Assembly: GCF_036634195.1 (NCBI RefSeq)
Contig: NZ_JAZIFY010000001.1
Coordinates: 744,001 to 808,000 of the forward strand
Length of the DNA stretch: 64,000 bases
Reading direction: 5' to 3'
From: Streptomyces sp. P9-A4
GTDB lineage: Bacteria; Actinomycetota; Actinomycetes; Streptomycetales; Streptomycetaceae
Made by a program: the position numbers and the translations under genes. Positions within the stretch are counted from its first letter, which is position 1. Each line of letters begins with the position of its first letter. The notes beneath the pieces are model-generated. The model searched no databases and had not been told where the DNA came from. It saw nothing but the letters and a program-made list of their open reading frames with translations. Shown one piece after another: positions 54,468 through 62,884 of the stretch.

Positions 54468-55679
54468 ATGCCCGCAACCGCACAGTCACCGCACATCGGT
54501 GAGCCGCTCGATCCGCTCCCCCGGGAGTTCGCCGCCCTGATGCGACCGGAGATACCCGGCCTCATCAAGGAGATCGGCGTGGAGGTCCAGCGGGCCTACC
54601 CCGTGTACGCCCACCTCTTCAAGGGGCCCCACTCGGACGCGATCCGGCTGGGCGTGGAGCAGGCGCTCGCGGCGTTCGTGGAAAGGGTCGCGGACCCCGG
54701 GCGGAACTCGGCGCTCCGGGACGAACTGCTGCGCAAGTTCGGCCGGGTGGAGGCCTACGAGGGCCGGGACCTCGACACCCTGCAGGGCGCGTACCGCCTC
54801 GGCGCGCGCATCGCGTTACGGCGGGCCAAGAGCATCGGCCGCACGTACAACCTCTCCCCCACCCTCATCCTGGCCTTCGCGGACGCGCTCTTCGCGTACG
54901 TCGACGAGTTGGAGGCCCTCTCCCGCGAGGGCTATCTGATGGTCCAGGCGAGAGCGGTGACCGATGTGGCGGCGCTGCGAAGACAGCTGCTCCACCTCGT
55001 CGTCGCCGGTCCCCCGCTGCCCCGGGCGACCATCGCCGAACTGTGCCAGGAGGCCTCCTGGCAGCTCCCCGCCGAATGCACCCTGGTGGCGGTCCGGCCC
55101 CCCGTCGCCGAACTCGTCCAGGCCGGCCTCGACCGTGACGTCCTCGCCGACCTCACGCTCCCCGAGCCGCATCTGCTCATCCCCGGCCCGCTCACCGCCG
55201 AGCGCCTCGCGATGCTCGGCTCCGCCCTGGCCGGCACCCCCGCCGCCATCGGCCCGACCGTGCCGGCCGCGCAGGCCGCGCACTCCATCCGCTGGGCCCG
55301 GCGCGTCCTCCAGCTCATCGACGACGGCATCGTTCCCGACGCCCCCGTCGTGCACTGCGAGGACCACCTGACAACGTTGTGGCTGCTGTCCGACCCGGCA
55401 CTCGTCGCCCATCTCACCCGGCGCGAACTGGCCCCGCTCGACAGCCTGTCCGGCACCCGGCGCGAGCGGCTGATCGAGACGCTGCGCGTCCACATCTCCA
55501 CCCGGGCCCCCGCCGAACAGGTCGGCGAGATGCTGGGCGTGCACGCCCAGACGGTCCGCTACCGGCTGCGGAACCTGGACAACCACTTCGGTGACCGGCT
55601 CCTCGATCCCGACCACCGCTTCGCCCTCGAAGCGGCCCTCCGCTCCCTGCACCTGCAGAACGGGAAACGGACGGACTGA
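54468..55679 (+). CDS. PucR/CdaR-family transcriptional regulator with a TTA codon
   Basis: 403 residues. An N-terminal helical domain (about 1-165), a degenerate GGDEF-like middle and a C-terminal PucR HTH (HISTRAPAEQVGEMLGVHAQ, then TVRYRLRNLDNHFGDRL) give the family layout. Leu117 is encoded by TTA (54816-54818), so translation should depend on the bldA tRNA and be delayed in growth. It lies downstream of the secreted trio on the same strand and 31 bp from the convergent P450. Its likely targets are the trio and the divergent mce operon; that is inference from position. Confidence 0.88.
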   Translation: MPATAQSPHIGEPLDPLPREFAALMRPEIPGLIKEIGVEVQRAYPVYAHLFKGPHSDAIRLGVEQALAAFVERVADPGRNSALRDELLRKFGRVEAYEGRDLDTLQGAYRLGARIALRRAKSIGRTYNLSPTLILAFADALFAYVDELEALSREGYLMVQARAVTDVAALRRQLLHLVVAGPPLPRATIAELCQEASWQLPAECTLVAVRPPVAELVQAGLDRDVLADLTLPEPHLLIPGPLTAERLAMLGSALAGTPAAIGPTVPAAQAAHSIRWARRVLQLIDDGIVPDAPVVHCEDHLTTLWLLSDPALVAHLTRRELAPLDSLSGTRRERLIETLRVHISTRAPAEQVGEMLGVHAQTVRYRLRNLDNHFGDRLLDPDHRFALEAALRSLHLQNGKRTD

Positions 55680-55710
55680 GCCCCACGCGGACCGGCCCCG
55701 CCAGGGGCCC

Positions 55711-57087
55711 CTACGCCTGCCGGGGCCGCAGGCGGCAGCGGGCCGGGCCGGCCGCCTGGAGGGTGATCGCGGGGGCGACCGGCACCTCGGTGTCGACCGC
55801 CTCGAAGTCGTACCGCTGGAGGATCATCGCGAGGGCGATCACCGACTCCAGCATCGAGAAGTGCTGGCCTATGCAGGCGCGCGGACCGCCGCCGAAGGGG
55901 AACCAGGCGTACCGGGGACGGGCCGCCTCCGCCTCGGGGGTGAAGCGGTCCGGGTCGAAGCGGTCCGCGTCCTCCCAGTAGTCCGGGTGGCGGTGGGTCA
56001 CCCAGGGGGCGACGATCACGTCCGCGCCGGCCGGGATGGTCACGCCGCCGACCTCGGTGGCGGCGACGGCGCGGCGCCCGATGACCGGGGCGGCCGGGAA
56101 GAGCCGCATGGCCTCCTTGAGCACCCGGGTGACGTACGGCAGCGCGTCGAGGTCGGCGGCGCCGGGGTCCCGGCCGCCGAGCACCCGGTCGACCTCCTCG
56201 TGGGCCCGCTCCTGCTCCTCCGGGTGGAGGGCCAGGAGATGCAGGGCGAAGCCGAGGGAGGTGGCGGTGGTCTCGTGTCCGGCCAGCAGGAAGACGAGGA
56301 CCTGCTCGCGCAGTTCGGTCGCGTCGAAGCTGCCGTCCTCGGCGCTCTCCGCCTCGACGAGCAGGGTGAGGAGGTCGTCGCCTTCACCGGGGGCGGCCCC
56401 GCCCGCGCCCCGGCGTTCGGCGATGATCCGGTCGCAGACCTCGTTCAGGGCCCGGTGGACGCGGGCCGCGCGGCGGTTGCCGGGGGTGGGCCAGTCGCGG
56501 GGGACGTTGAGCGGGGAGTAGCCGCGGCGGAGCACATAGGCGCCGAGTTCGGGGAAGCTGTTCTCGACGATCCCGACGGCTTCGTCGACGTCCGTGCCGA
56601 AGAGGATGCGGGCGACGGCGCGCAGGGCGAGGCGGGCCATCTCCTGCAGGACGTCGACGGATTCGGCACCGCTGTCCCGCCACTCCCCGGTGAGGTGGGC
56701 GACCTCGGTGGCGACGGCCGAGGCGTAGCCGTCGACGCGGCGGCGGGTGAAGAGGGGCTGGACGAGTCGGCGCTGACGGAGGTAGTCCTCGTCCTGGCTG
56801 GTGAGCAGGCCGTTGCCGAAGGACTCGCGTATCTCCTGGTAGAAGGCGTTGTCCTTACGGAAGTTGGCCGATTCGCCGGCGAGGACCTGTTGTGCGCCCT
56901 CGGCGGAGAAGACGCCGTACACGGTGGTGCGGATGCCGGGCGGTCCCGCGCATATGCGGACGACATCGCCGTGCTCGCGTCGGGCCCGCAGGAAGGTGCC
57001 CAGGGAGTCGTTCTTGAGGTCGAACATGGAACCGAGCAGGGGCAGTCCCGCGAGTTCGGGCGCTTCGGTACCGGTGGTGCTGGCCAT
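55711..57087 (-). CDS. Cytochrome P450
   Basis: 458 residues. The heme-binding loop is FPFGGGPRACIGQHF with Cys405. The I-helix oxygen-activation motif is AGHETTATSLG, and the K-helix ExxR is in VLKEAMRLFPAAP. The sequence resembles the fatty-acid/terpene hydroxylase side of bacterial P450s (CYP102/CYP51-like clan) rather than typical macrolide P450s; the substrate cannot be fixed. There is no N-terminal anchor. No ferredoxin gene is adjacent, so electrons must come from a general ferredoxin system. Divergent from the VOC gene with about 140 bp between. Confidence 0.92.
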   Translation of the reverse strand: MASTTGTEAPELAGLPLLGSMFDLKNDSLGTFLRARREHGDVVRICAGPPGIRTTVYGVFSAEGAQQVLAGESANFRKDNAFYQEIRESFGNGLLTSQDEDYLRQRRLVQPLFTRRRVDGYASAVATEVAHLTGEWRDSGAESVDVLQEMARLALRAVARILFGTDVDEAVGIVENSFPELGAYVLRRGYSPLNVPRDWPTPGNRRAARVHRALNEVCDRIIAERRGAGGAAPGEGDDLLTLLVEAESAEDGSFDATELREQVLVFLLAGHETTATSLGFALHLLALHPEEQERAHEEVDRVLGGRDPGAADLDALPYVTRVLKEAMRLFPAAPVIGRRAVAATEVGGVTIPAGADVIVAPWVTHRHPDYWEDADRFDPDRFTPEAEAARPRYAWFPFGGGPRACIGQHFSMLESVIALAMILQRYDFEAVDTEVPVAPAITLQAAGPARCRLRPRQA

Positions 57088-57229
57088 GGTCGGTTCCCCT
57101 CGGTCGGCGGATGCGCAGCGATTCTCCCCCAGTAGGTGACTGGCGGGTAGGGATGGCCGAACAGCGGTCCGAATCTGGCCGGTTGACTCGAACAGTGTGG
57201 TTGTCAGTGCCGTCTGAGAGGCTCGCACC

Positions 57230-57724
57230 ATGGAACGAGCCGTAACGCCGGAAGCATCCGGGCGACCCGAGATGACCCTGCAACTGACCATCGACTGCGC
57301 CGACCCGCAGCGGCTGGTGCCCTTCTGGATCGAGGCCCTGCGCTACGTCCCCGACCCGCCGCCCGAGGGCCACGCCACCTGGCGGGCGTACTGGGAGGCG
57401 ATCGGCGTCCCCGAGGACGAGCTGGGCGACGGCGCCGGAGAGCTGCCGGAATCCATCATGGACCCGAAGGGCCTGGGCCCGCGCGTCTGGTTCCAGAAGG
57501 TCCCCGAGCCGAAGACCGTCAAGAACCGTGTCCATCTGGACCTCAAGGTCGGCGGCGGGCGCGCTGTCCCGCTGGCTCTGCGCCGGGAGCGGGTGGACGG
57601 CGAGGTGGCCCGTCTGACGGCCCTGGGCGCCACGATCCTGTACGCGATGGACGAGCCGAACGGCATGGACTACTACGCGGTGGTCCTCCAGGACCCTGAG
57701 GGCAACGAGTTCTGCCTCGTCTGA
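57230..57724 (+). CDS. VOC-family glyoxalase-like protein
   Basis: 164 residues from ATG 57230 (GAGAGG 8 nt upstream); homology starts at MTLQLTIDCADPQRLVPFWI, so ATG 57272 is an alternative. The fold is a single vicinal-oxygen-chelate module: VWFQKVPEPKTVKNRVHLDL contains a metal-ligand His in NRVHLDLKV, and VLQDPEGNEFCLV supplies the late Glu. Members act as dioxygenases, isomerases or drug-binding proteins. Substrate unknown. Confidence 0.88.
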   Translation: MERAVTPEASGRPEMTLQLTIDCADPQRLVPFWIEALRYVPDPPPEGHATWRAYWEAIGVPEDELGDGAGELPESIMDPKGLGPRVWFQKVPEPKTVKNRVHLDLKVGGGRAVPLALRRERVDGEVARLTALGATILYAMDEPNGMDYYAVVLQDPEGNEFCLV

Positions 57725-57729
57725 GAGCG

Positions 57730-57751
57730 GGGGCGGGCGCGCGCCCGCCCC
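57730..57751. terminator. 22-bp perfect palindrome between convergent genes
   Basis: GGGGCGGGCGC and GCGCCCGCCCC are exact reverse complements with no loop bases, 5 bp after the VOC stop and 33 bp before the sigma-factor stop. It probably serves as a bidirectional terminator. Confidence 0.65.
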
Positions 57752-57784
57752 GGCTCCGGCCCGGCCCGCGACCGGTGGCGCCGG

Positions 57785-58723
57785 TCACCAGGTGTGGACG
57801 GCCGGCGCGTCGGGTCCGTACCGCCGCCAGGCCTCGCCGAGGCGCGCGAGGCGGCCGGCGGCGGCGATCCCGCACAGGGACGCGACCTTGCCGTCGGCGA
57901 CCTCGAACACCACGGTGCCCACGACCCGGTCGCCGGCCACGGCGAGGACGGCCGGGGAGCCGTTGACCCGCGCGAGGTGGAACGCGGGCGAGCCCCCGGC
58001 CAGCCGCCGCTTCGCCGGTGTCGGCCGGAACCCGGCCCGCACATGGGAGGCGACGCGCTCGGGCGTCGTGTACCGCAGCAGCCGGCGGGCGAGCCCGGCC
58101 CCGTCGCTCACCGCCGTCACGTCGGAGGTGAGCAGCGCCACCAGCCGTTCGGTGCGCCCCGACGCGGCGGCGGCGAGAAACTCCTCGACGACCCGGCGCG
58201 CGGTCGCGGGGTCGACCTCCTCGCCTCGGCGGCGCTCGGCGGCGATCCGGGTCCGGGCCCGGTGGACGTGCTGCTGGCTGGCGGACTCGGTGATGTCGAG
58301 GATCCCGGCGATCTCGGCGTGCGGGTACGAGAAGGCCTCGCGCAGCACATAGGCGGCCCGCTCGACCGGTGAGAGACGCTCCATGAGGGTGAGTACGGCC
58401 AGGGAGACCGATTCGCGCTGCTCGAAGGTGGCGGCGGGGCCGAGCATCGGGTCGCCGTCGAGCAGCGGCTCGGGCAGCCAGGATCCGGCCGCGCGCTCGT
58501 GGCGGGCGTGCGCCGAGCGGAGCCGGTCGACGCAGAGACGGGTGAGGACCTTGGTCAGCCAGGCCTCCGGCACCTCGATCCGCGCGCGGTCCGCCGCCTG
58601 CCAGCGCAGGAAGGTGTCCTGCACGGCGTCCTCGGCGTCGGCCGCCGAGCCGAGCAGCCGGTACGCGAGCGAGGCCAGCCGTCCCCGGCCGGCCTCGAAC
58701 CGTTCGATGGCGTCGCTGTCCAT
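57785..58723 (-). CDS. ECF41-type sigma factor with C-terminal SnoaL-like domain (SigJ-like)
   Basis: 312 residues. Sigma region 2 (about 9-75, RLASLAYRLLGSAADAEDAV) and region 4 (about 108-160, VERAAYVLREAFSYPHAEIA) are linked by WLPEPLL at 82-88, the WLPEP signature of group ECF41. The C-terminal NTF2/SnoaL-like domain (about 180-290) replaces a separate anti-sigma factor and modulates activity in this group. It lies 10 bp after the flavoprotein gene on the same strand, the usual partner arrangement for ECF41. Confidence 0.92.
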   Translation of the reverse strand: MDSDAIERFEAGRGRLASLAYRLLGSAADAEDAVQDTFLRWQAADRARIEVPEAWLTKVLTRLCVDRLRSAHARHERAAGSWLPEPLLDGDPMLGPAATFEQRESVSLAVLTLMERLSPVERAAYVLREAFSYPHAEIAGILDITESASQQHVHRARTRIAAERRRGEEVDPATARRVVEEFLAAAASGRTERLVALLTSDVTAVSDGAGLARRLLRYTTPERVASHVRAGFRPTPAKRRLAGGSPAFHLARVNGSPAVLAVAGDRVVGTVVFEVADGKVASLCGIAAAGRLARLGEAWRRYGPDAPAVHTW

Positions 58724-58733
58724 GGTGCTCAGG

Positions 58734-59924
58734 TTAGGCGGCGACCCGCGCGGCGGTGCGGTCCGCTGTGGTGGCCAGGGCGCGCTTGCGCTTCGGCAGG
58801 CCGAAGGTCGGGTGGGCGATGCCCCACCAGGCCCCCTTGAGCACGGCCGACTTGAGCCGAGCGGCGGGCTTGCCGCCCAGGTACCAGGACTTGGAGCGGG
58901 CGTCCCCGTCGACCATCTGGAAGATCGCGTCCCGCCGTCCGAGGCTGATGTGGTTGCCGTGGTACGTGAGCGCGTCGGTCGGGACCTCACCGCCCGTCAG
59001 GCGCGCGATGATCGCGGCGGTGGCCCGCATGTTGGTGAGCCCGGCCGAGGCGCAGGACATCGGCAGCGGCCGGCCGTTGCCGTCGATCGCGTAGGCGCAG
59101 TCACCGGCGGCGTAGACGTCCGGGTGCGAGACCGAGCGCATGGTGCCGTCGACGAGGATCTGCCCGGTCCCTGCGACCTCCAGGCCCGCGGCGGCGGCGA
59201 GGGAGTGCACGGCGAAGCCGGCCGACCACACGGTCACATCGGCCGGGAGGAAGGTGCCGTCGGCGGTGACCGCCCGCGTCGGTTCGACGGCGGTGATGTC
59301 GGTGTGCTCGTGGACGGTGACGCCGAGCCGGTCGAAGGCCTCGCGGAGATGGCGGCGGGCCTTCGGGGAGAGCCAGGCGCCCAGCTCGCCGCGGGCGGCG
59401 AGCGCCACTGTGAGGTCGGGCCGGGACTCGGCGAACTCGGTGGCGGTCTCGATGCCGGTCAGCCCCTCGCCGACGACGAGGACGGTGCCGCCGGCGGCCG
59501 GGCCCGCCAGGCGCTCGCGCAGCCGCAGCGCCGAGTCCCGGCCGGTCACGTCGAAGGCGTGCTCGGCCGCGCCGGGGACGCCGTGGTGGGCGACGGAGCT
59601 GCCGAGGGCGTAGAGCAGGGTGTCGTACGGCAGCTCGCCGGCGCCCTCCCCGCCTGCCACGGCGACGGTCCGGCGCTCGGGGTCGATGCCCGTGACGCGC
59701 CCGAGGCGCAGCCGCACCCCGGTGCCGGCGAAGATCTCGTCGAGCCTGCGCACCGCGAGGTCCTGGCCGATCGCGAGCTGGTGGAGCCGCATCCGCTCGA
59801 CGAACTCGGGCACGGCGTTGACGACGGTGATCTCGGCGTCGGCGGGCGAGAGCCGGCGGGCGAGGTTCCCGGCGGCGAAGGCCCCGGCGTAGCCGGCGCC
59901 GAGGACGACGATGCGGTGCTTCAT
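58734..59924 (-). CDS. NAD(P)/FAD-dependent oxidoreductase, NDH-2-like, ECF41 partner
   Basis: 396 residues. The FAD motif HRIVVLGAGYAGAFAAGNLA, the NAD motif VLVVGEGLTGIETATEFAES and the late FAD motif HPDVYAAGDCAYA follow the order of type II NADH dehydrogenases and related disulfide-type flavoproteins. The C-terminus has HPTFGLPKRKRALATTADRT and no clear membrane helix. It is first in a two-gene operon with the ECF41 sigma factor, whose group commonly controls such oxidoreductase genes. Substrate unknown. Confidence 0.9.
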   Translation of the reverse strand: MKHRIVVLGAGYAGAFAAGNLARRLSPADAEITVVNAVPEFVERMRLHQLAIGQDLAVRRLDEIFAGTGVRLRLGRVTGIDPERRTVAVAGGEGAGELPYDTLLYALGSSVAHHGVPGAAEHAFDVTGRDSALRLRERLAGPAAGGTVLVVGEGLTGIETATEFAESRPDLTVALAARGELGAWLSPKARRHLREAFDRLGVTVHEHTDITAVEPTRAVTADGTFLPADVTVWSAGFAVHSLAAAAGLEVAGTGQILVDGTMRSVSHPDVYAAGDCAYAIDGNGRPLPMSCASAGLTNMRATAAIIARLTGGEVPTDALTYHGNHISLGRRDAIFQMVDGDARSKSWYLGGKPAARLKSAVLKGAWWGIAHPTFGLPKRKRALATTADRTAARVAA

Positions 59925-59960
59925 GGCGTTGCTCCTGTCTCGTTCGCGTGCGCCTTGAAC

Positions 59961-59984
59961 GAGACGGCCCCCGGATTCCTGACA
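59961..59984 (-). promoter_or_regulatory. Candidate ECF41 promoter
   Basis: On the minus strand TGTCAGGA (59984-59977) is followed by CGTCTC (59966-59961), about 40 bp upstream of ATG 59924. ECF41 promoters are described with a TGTCA-type -35 and a CGTC -10 box. The spacing here, 18 bp start to start, is a little short; a CGTTC five bases further downstream is an alternative -10. If correct, the sigma factor drives its own operon. Confidence 0.45.
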
Positions 59985-60095
59985 GGGTCCGGGTGTGACC
60001 CCGGTCACCGCGCCGGGACGGGCGGGGGCTCGGGACCGGCGTGTGCTCCGTGCGCCGGATCGCGCGGGCGATCCGGCGACGTCACACGCCTCGGG

Positions 60096-61313
60096 TCACT
60101 TGGCGAGGGCGCGGCTGATGACCATCCGCTGGATCTCGCTGGTGCCCTCGAAGATGGTGTAGATGGCCGCGTCGCGGTGCATCCGCTCCACCGGGTACTC
60201 GCGGGTGTAGCCGTTGCCGCCGAGGATCTGGATGGCCTGGGCCGTGACCTTCTTGGCGACCTCGCTCGCGTACAGCTTGGACATCGAGCCCTCGGCCTGC
60301 GTGAAGGGCTTGCCCGCCGTCGCCATCCAGGAGGCGCGCCAGACGAGGAGCCGGGCCGCGTCGATCTGGGTGGCCATGTCGGCGAGCTGGAAGGCGACGC
60401 CCTGGTTCTCGATGATCGGGCGGCCGAACTGGACGCGGGTCTTGGCATAGTCGAGGGCGACCTCGTACGCGGCGCGGGCGGTGCCGACGGCCATCGCGCC
60501 GACCGCGGGGCGGGAGGCCTCGAAGGTAGCCATGGCGGCGTTCTTCACGCGCTCGCCACCGCCGGCCTTCGCCTTCTCCCGGGCGCGGGCGAGGCGCTCG
60601 TCGAGCTTCTCCTTGCCGCCGAGGAGGCAGCCGCTGGGGACGCGGGCGTCCTCGAGGACGACCTCGGCGGTGTGGGAGGCCCGGATGCCGTGCTTCTGGA
60701 ACTTCTGGCCCTGGGAGAGGCCCGGGGTGCCCGGCGGGACGATGAAGGAGGCGTGCCCCTTGGAGCCGAGTGCGGGGTCGACGACGGCGACGACGACGTG
60801 GACGTTGGCGATGCCGCCGTTGGTCGCCCAGGTCTTGGTGCCGTTGAGCACCCACTCGTCCTTGGCCTCGTCGTACACGGCGCGGGTGCGCATGGAGGCG
60901 ACGTCGGAGCCGGCGTCGGGCTCGGACGAGCAGAAGGCGGCGACCTTGACGTCGTCGGTGTCGCCGTACATCTGCGGGATCCAGGTGCCTATCTGCTCCT
61001 CGGTGCCGTTGGCGAGGACGCCGACGGCGGCGAGGCCGGTGCCGACGATGGAGAGCGCGATGCCCGCGTCGCCCCAGAACAGCTCCTCCATCGCCATCGG
61101 GATGCCGAGGCCGGTCGGGTCGAAGAACTGCTGGGCGTAGAAGTCGAGGGAATAGATGCCGAGCTTGGCCGCTTCCTGGATGATCGGCCAGGGGGTCTCC
61201 TCACGCTCGTCCCATTCGGCGGCCGCGGGCCGCATGACATCGGCGGCGAAGCCGTGCAGCCAGTCGCGGACCTGCTTCTGGTCTTCGTTGAGTTCGAGCG
61301 TGAACTCGCCCAT
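60096..61313 (-). CDS. Acyl-CoA dehydrogenase
   Basis: 405 residues. Conserved blocks are AAFCSSEPDAGSDVASMRTR with the FAD/acyl contact region, VLNGTKTWATNGGIANVHVV, AFQLADMATQIDAARLLVWR and the C-terminal AIQILGGNGYTREYPVERMH. The catalytic base is the Glu in AIYTIFEGTSEIQRM. It oxidises an acyl-CoA to the 2-enoyl-CoA in the cytosol and needs an electron-transfer flavoprotein. It is divergent from the TetR gene, with a perfect palindrome between them, so it is probably repressed until an acyl-CoA or similar ligand appears. Confidence 0.93.
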   Translation of the reverse strand: MGEFTLELNEDQKQVRDWLHGFAADVMRPAAAEWDEREETPWPIIQEAAKLGIYSLDFYAQQFFDPTGLGIPMAMEELFWGDAGIALSIVGTGLAAVGVLANGTEEQIGTWIPQMYGDTDDVKVAAFCSSEPDAGSDVASMRTRAVYDEAKDEWVLNGTKTWATNGGIANVHVVVAVVDPALGSKGHASFIVPPGTPGLSQGQKFQKHGIRASHTAEVVLEDARVPSGCLLGGKEKLDERLARAREKAKAGGGERVKNAAMATFEASRPAVGAMAVGTARAAYEVALDYAKTRVQFGRPIIENQGVAFQLADMATQIDAARLLVWRASWMATAGKPFTQAEGSMSKLYASEVAKKVTAQAIQILGGNGYTREYPVERMHRDAAIYTIFEGTSEIQRMVISRALAK

Positions 61314-61339
61314 ATTTCCCTCCCAGCAGTACGTTACTT

Positions 61340-61363
61340 CCGGTAACAGCAGTCTGTTACCGG
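61340..61363. promoter_or_regulatory. Perfect palindromic TetR operator
   Basis: CCGGTAACAG and CTGTTACCGG are exact reverse complements separated by CAGT. The site lies 27 bp upstream of the acyl-CoA dehydrogenase ATG and about 114 bp upstream of the TetR ATG. Its core GTAACAG-CTGTTAC is like known TetR sites of fatty-acid regulators. Confidence 0.75.
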
Positions 61364-61476
61364 TGGGTAGAGGCTGTCAACCTGCGGTAGGGCTGTTCGG
61401 CCCGACCGGCACCGGAAGGCGGCCGGGTGTTACGTTGCGAAGCCTCAGGGAAACGCACGGGCGGGGAGACACGCTG

Positions 61477-62127
61477 ATGGACATCGCACACCGGACCACC
61501 GACCGGCAGACGCCCGCCGAGCAGCGGCGGCGCGAACTGCTGGAGGCGGCGGACCGGGTGGTGCTCCGGGACGGCCCCCAGGCTTCCATGAACGCGATCG
61601 CGGCCGAGGCGGGCATCACCAAGCCGATCCTCTACCGCCACTTCGGCGACAAGGGCGGCCTGTACCGCGCCCTCGCCATCCGGCACACGGACGCGCTCCT
61701 CGCGGCGCTGCGGTCCGCCCTGGACGCGCCCGCCCCCGACCGCCGCCGCCGCGTCGAGTCCACCCTCGACACCTACCTCGGCTCGATCGAGGCGATGCCC
61801 CAGGTCTACCGCTTCCTCATGCATCCGGCGGAGGAGCCGCACCAGACCGAGCAGGGCTTCGACATCGGCCGCCACTCCGCCCCGCTGCTCCGCCGCATGG
61901 GCGAGGAGCTCGGCCAGGTCATCGCCGAGCGCGTCGACCTGGGACCCGGCGCCGAGGTCCAGGCCCGGATCTGGGGGCACGGGATCGTCGGCATGATGCA
62001 CGCGGCCGGCGACTGGTGGCTCGGCGAGCGCCCCTGCTCCCGCGCGGAACTCGTCCGGAGCCTGGCGGACGTCCTCTGGGGCCGGCTGGCCGCGGCGGAC
62101 GACCTCCCGGGCGGACCGGGCTTCTAG
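61477..62127 (+). CDS. TetR-family transcriptional regulator
   Basis: 216 residues from ATG 61477 (GGGGAGA upstream). The N-terminal HTH is RRRELLEAADRVVLRDGPQA, then AIAAEAGITKPILYRHFGDK. The ligand-binding domain has VYRFLMHPAEEPHQTEQGFD and a Trp-rich AAGDWWLGERPCSR. It most likely represses the divergent acyl-CoA dehydrogenase gene through the 61340-61363 palindrome, responding to an acyl-CoA; the ligand is inferred. Confidence 0.9.
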   Translation: MDIAHRTTDRQTPAEQRRRELLEAADRVVLRDGPQASMNAIAAEAGITKPILYRHFGDKGGLYRALAIRHTDALLAALRSALDAPAPDRRRRVESTLDTYLGSIEAMPQVYRFLMHPAEEPHQTEQGFDIGRHSAPLLRRMGEELGQVIAERVDLGPGAEVQARIWGHGIVGMMHAAGDWWLGERPCSRAELVRSLADVLWGRLAAADDLPGGPGF

Positions 62128-62129
62128 GA

Positions 62130-62184
62130 CCTGTCGTCGAACTCCCGTCGTCGCCCGTGGGGCGGGCGGGAGTCCGACGACAGG
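62130..62184. terminator. 55-bp hairpin between convergent tetR-family and def genes
   Basis: CCTGTCGTCGAACTCCCG and CGGGAGTCCGACGACAGG pair over 18 positions with one mismatch, with an inner CGCCC-GGGCG stem. It begins 3 bp after the TetR stop and ends 13 bp before the def stop, so it can terminate both transcripts. The outer bases CCTGTCGTC match the tip of the IS element at 30546. Confidence 0.75.
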
Positions 62185-62197
62185 CCCGAGCGGAACC

Positions 62198-62758
62198 TCA
62201 GCGCTCCAGTACCGAGGCCTTCGCCCCCCACGGCTCCTTGCGAATCGCCCGGAGCAGACGTGACTTCCGCCACCCCGCGACATGGTCCGCGTAGACCCCG
62301 CCGTCCAGGTGGTCGGTCTCGTGCTGGAGGCAGCGGGCGAAGAAGCCGGTGCCCTCGATCCGTATCGGTGTGCCGTCCACGCGGACGCCCTCCACCACCG
62401 CCCGGTCGTGACGGGGCGTCGGGGCCTCCAGGCCCGGCAGGGACAGACAGCCCTCGGGGCCGCGGACCACGTCGCCGTCCGCCGCCACCAGGCGCGGGTT
62501 CACCACATGGCCCAGGTGGCGGGTCTCCTCGTCGTCCGGGCAGTCGTACACGAAGACCCGCAGGCCGACGCCGACCTGGTTCGCCGCCAGGCCCACGCCG
62601 TTCGCCGCGTACATCGTGGCGAACATGTCCTCGACGAGCCGGACCAGTTCGGGACCGAAGTCGGTGACGGGCTCGCAGGGGCTGTGCAGCACGGGGTCGC
62701 CGAGCAGGGACATCGCTCGGACGAGGCCGGAACTGCCGGGGATGGGGCGGTTTCGCAT
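62198..62758 (-). CDS. def: Peptide deformylase
   Basis: 186 residues from ATG 62758. All three metal-site motifs are present: GVGLAANQVG (residues 54-63), EGCLSLPG with Cys104, and HETDHLDG with His146, Glu147 and His150. It removes the N-formyl group from nascent proteins, with Fe2+ or similar. The C-terminal tail WRKSRLLRAIRKEPWGAKAS is basic, as in type 1/3 actinobacterial enzymes that contact the ribosome. Streptomycetes often have several def genes. Confidence 0.94.
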   Translation of the reverse strand: MRNRPIPGSSGLVRAMSLLGDPVLHSPCEPVTDFGPELVRLVEDMFATMYAANGVGLAANQVGVGLRVFVYDCPDDEETRHLGHVVNPRLVAADGDVVRGPEGCLSLPGLEAPTPRHDRAVVEGVRVDGTPIRIEGTGFFARCLQHETDHLDGGVYADHVAGWRKSRLLRAIRKEPWGAKASVLER

Positions 62759-62884
62759 GGCCGTAAGGGTACGGTCCGCCGTGACCTGGCTGTTTCCCGC
62801 GGCCGCTCGGCGGTGCCGCTGTTCGGGCTGCTGGCCGGATCTCGATAGGCTGAGCCCGGACCGACGCAAGGAGGAACAAGAGAG

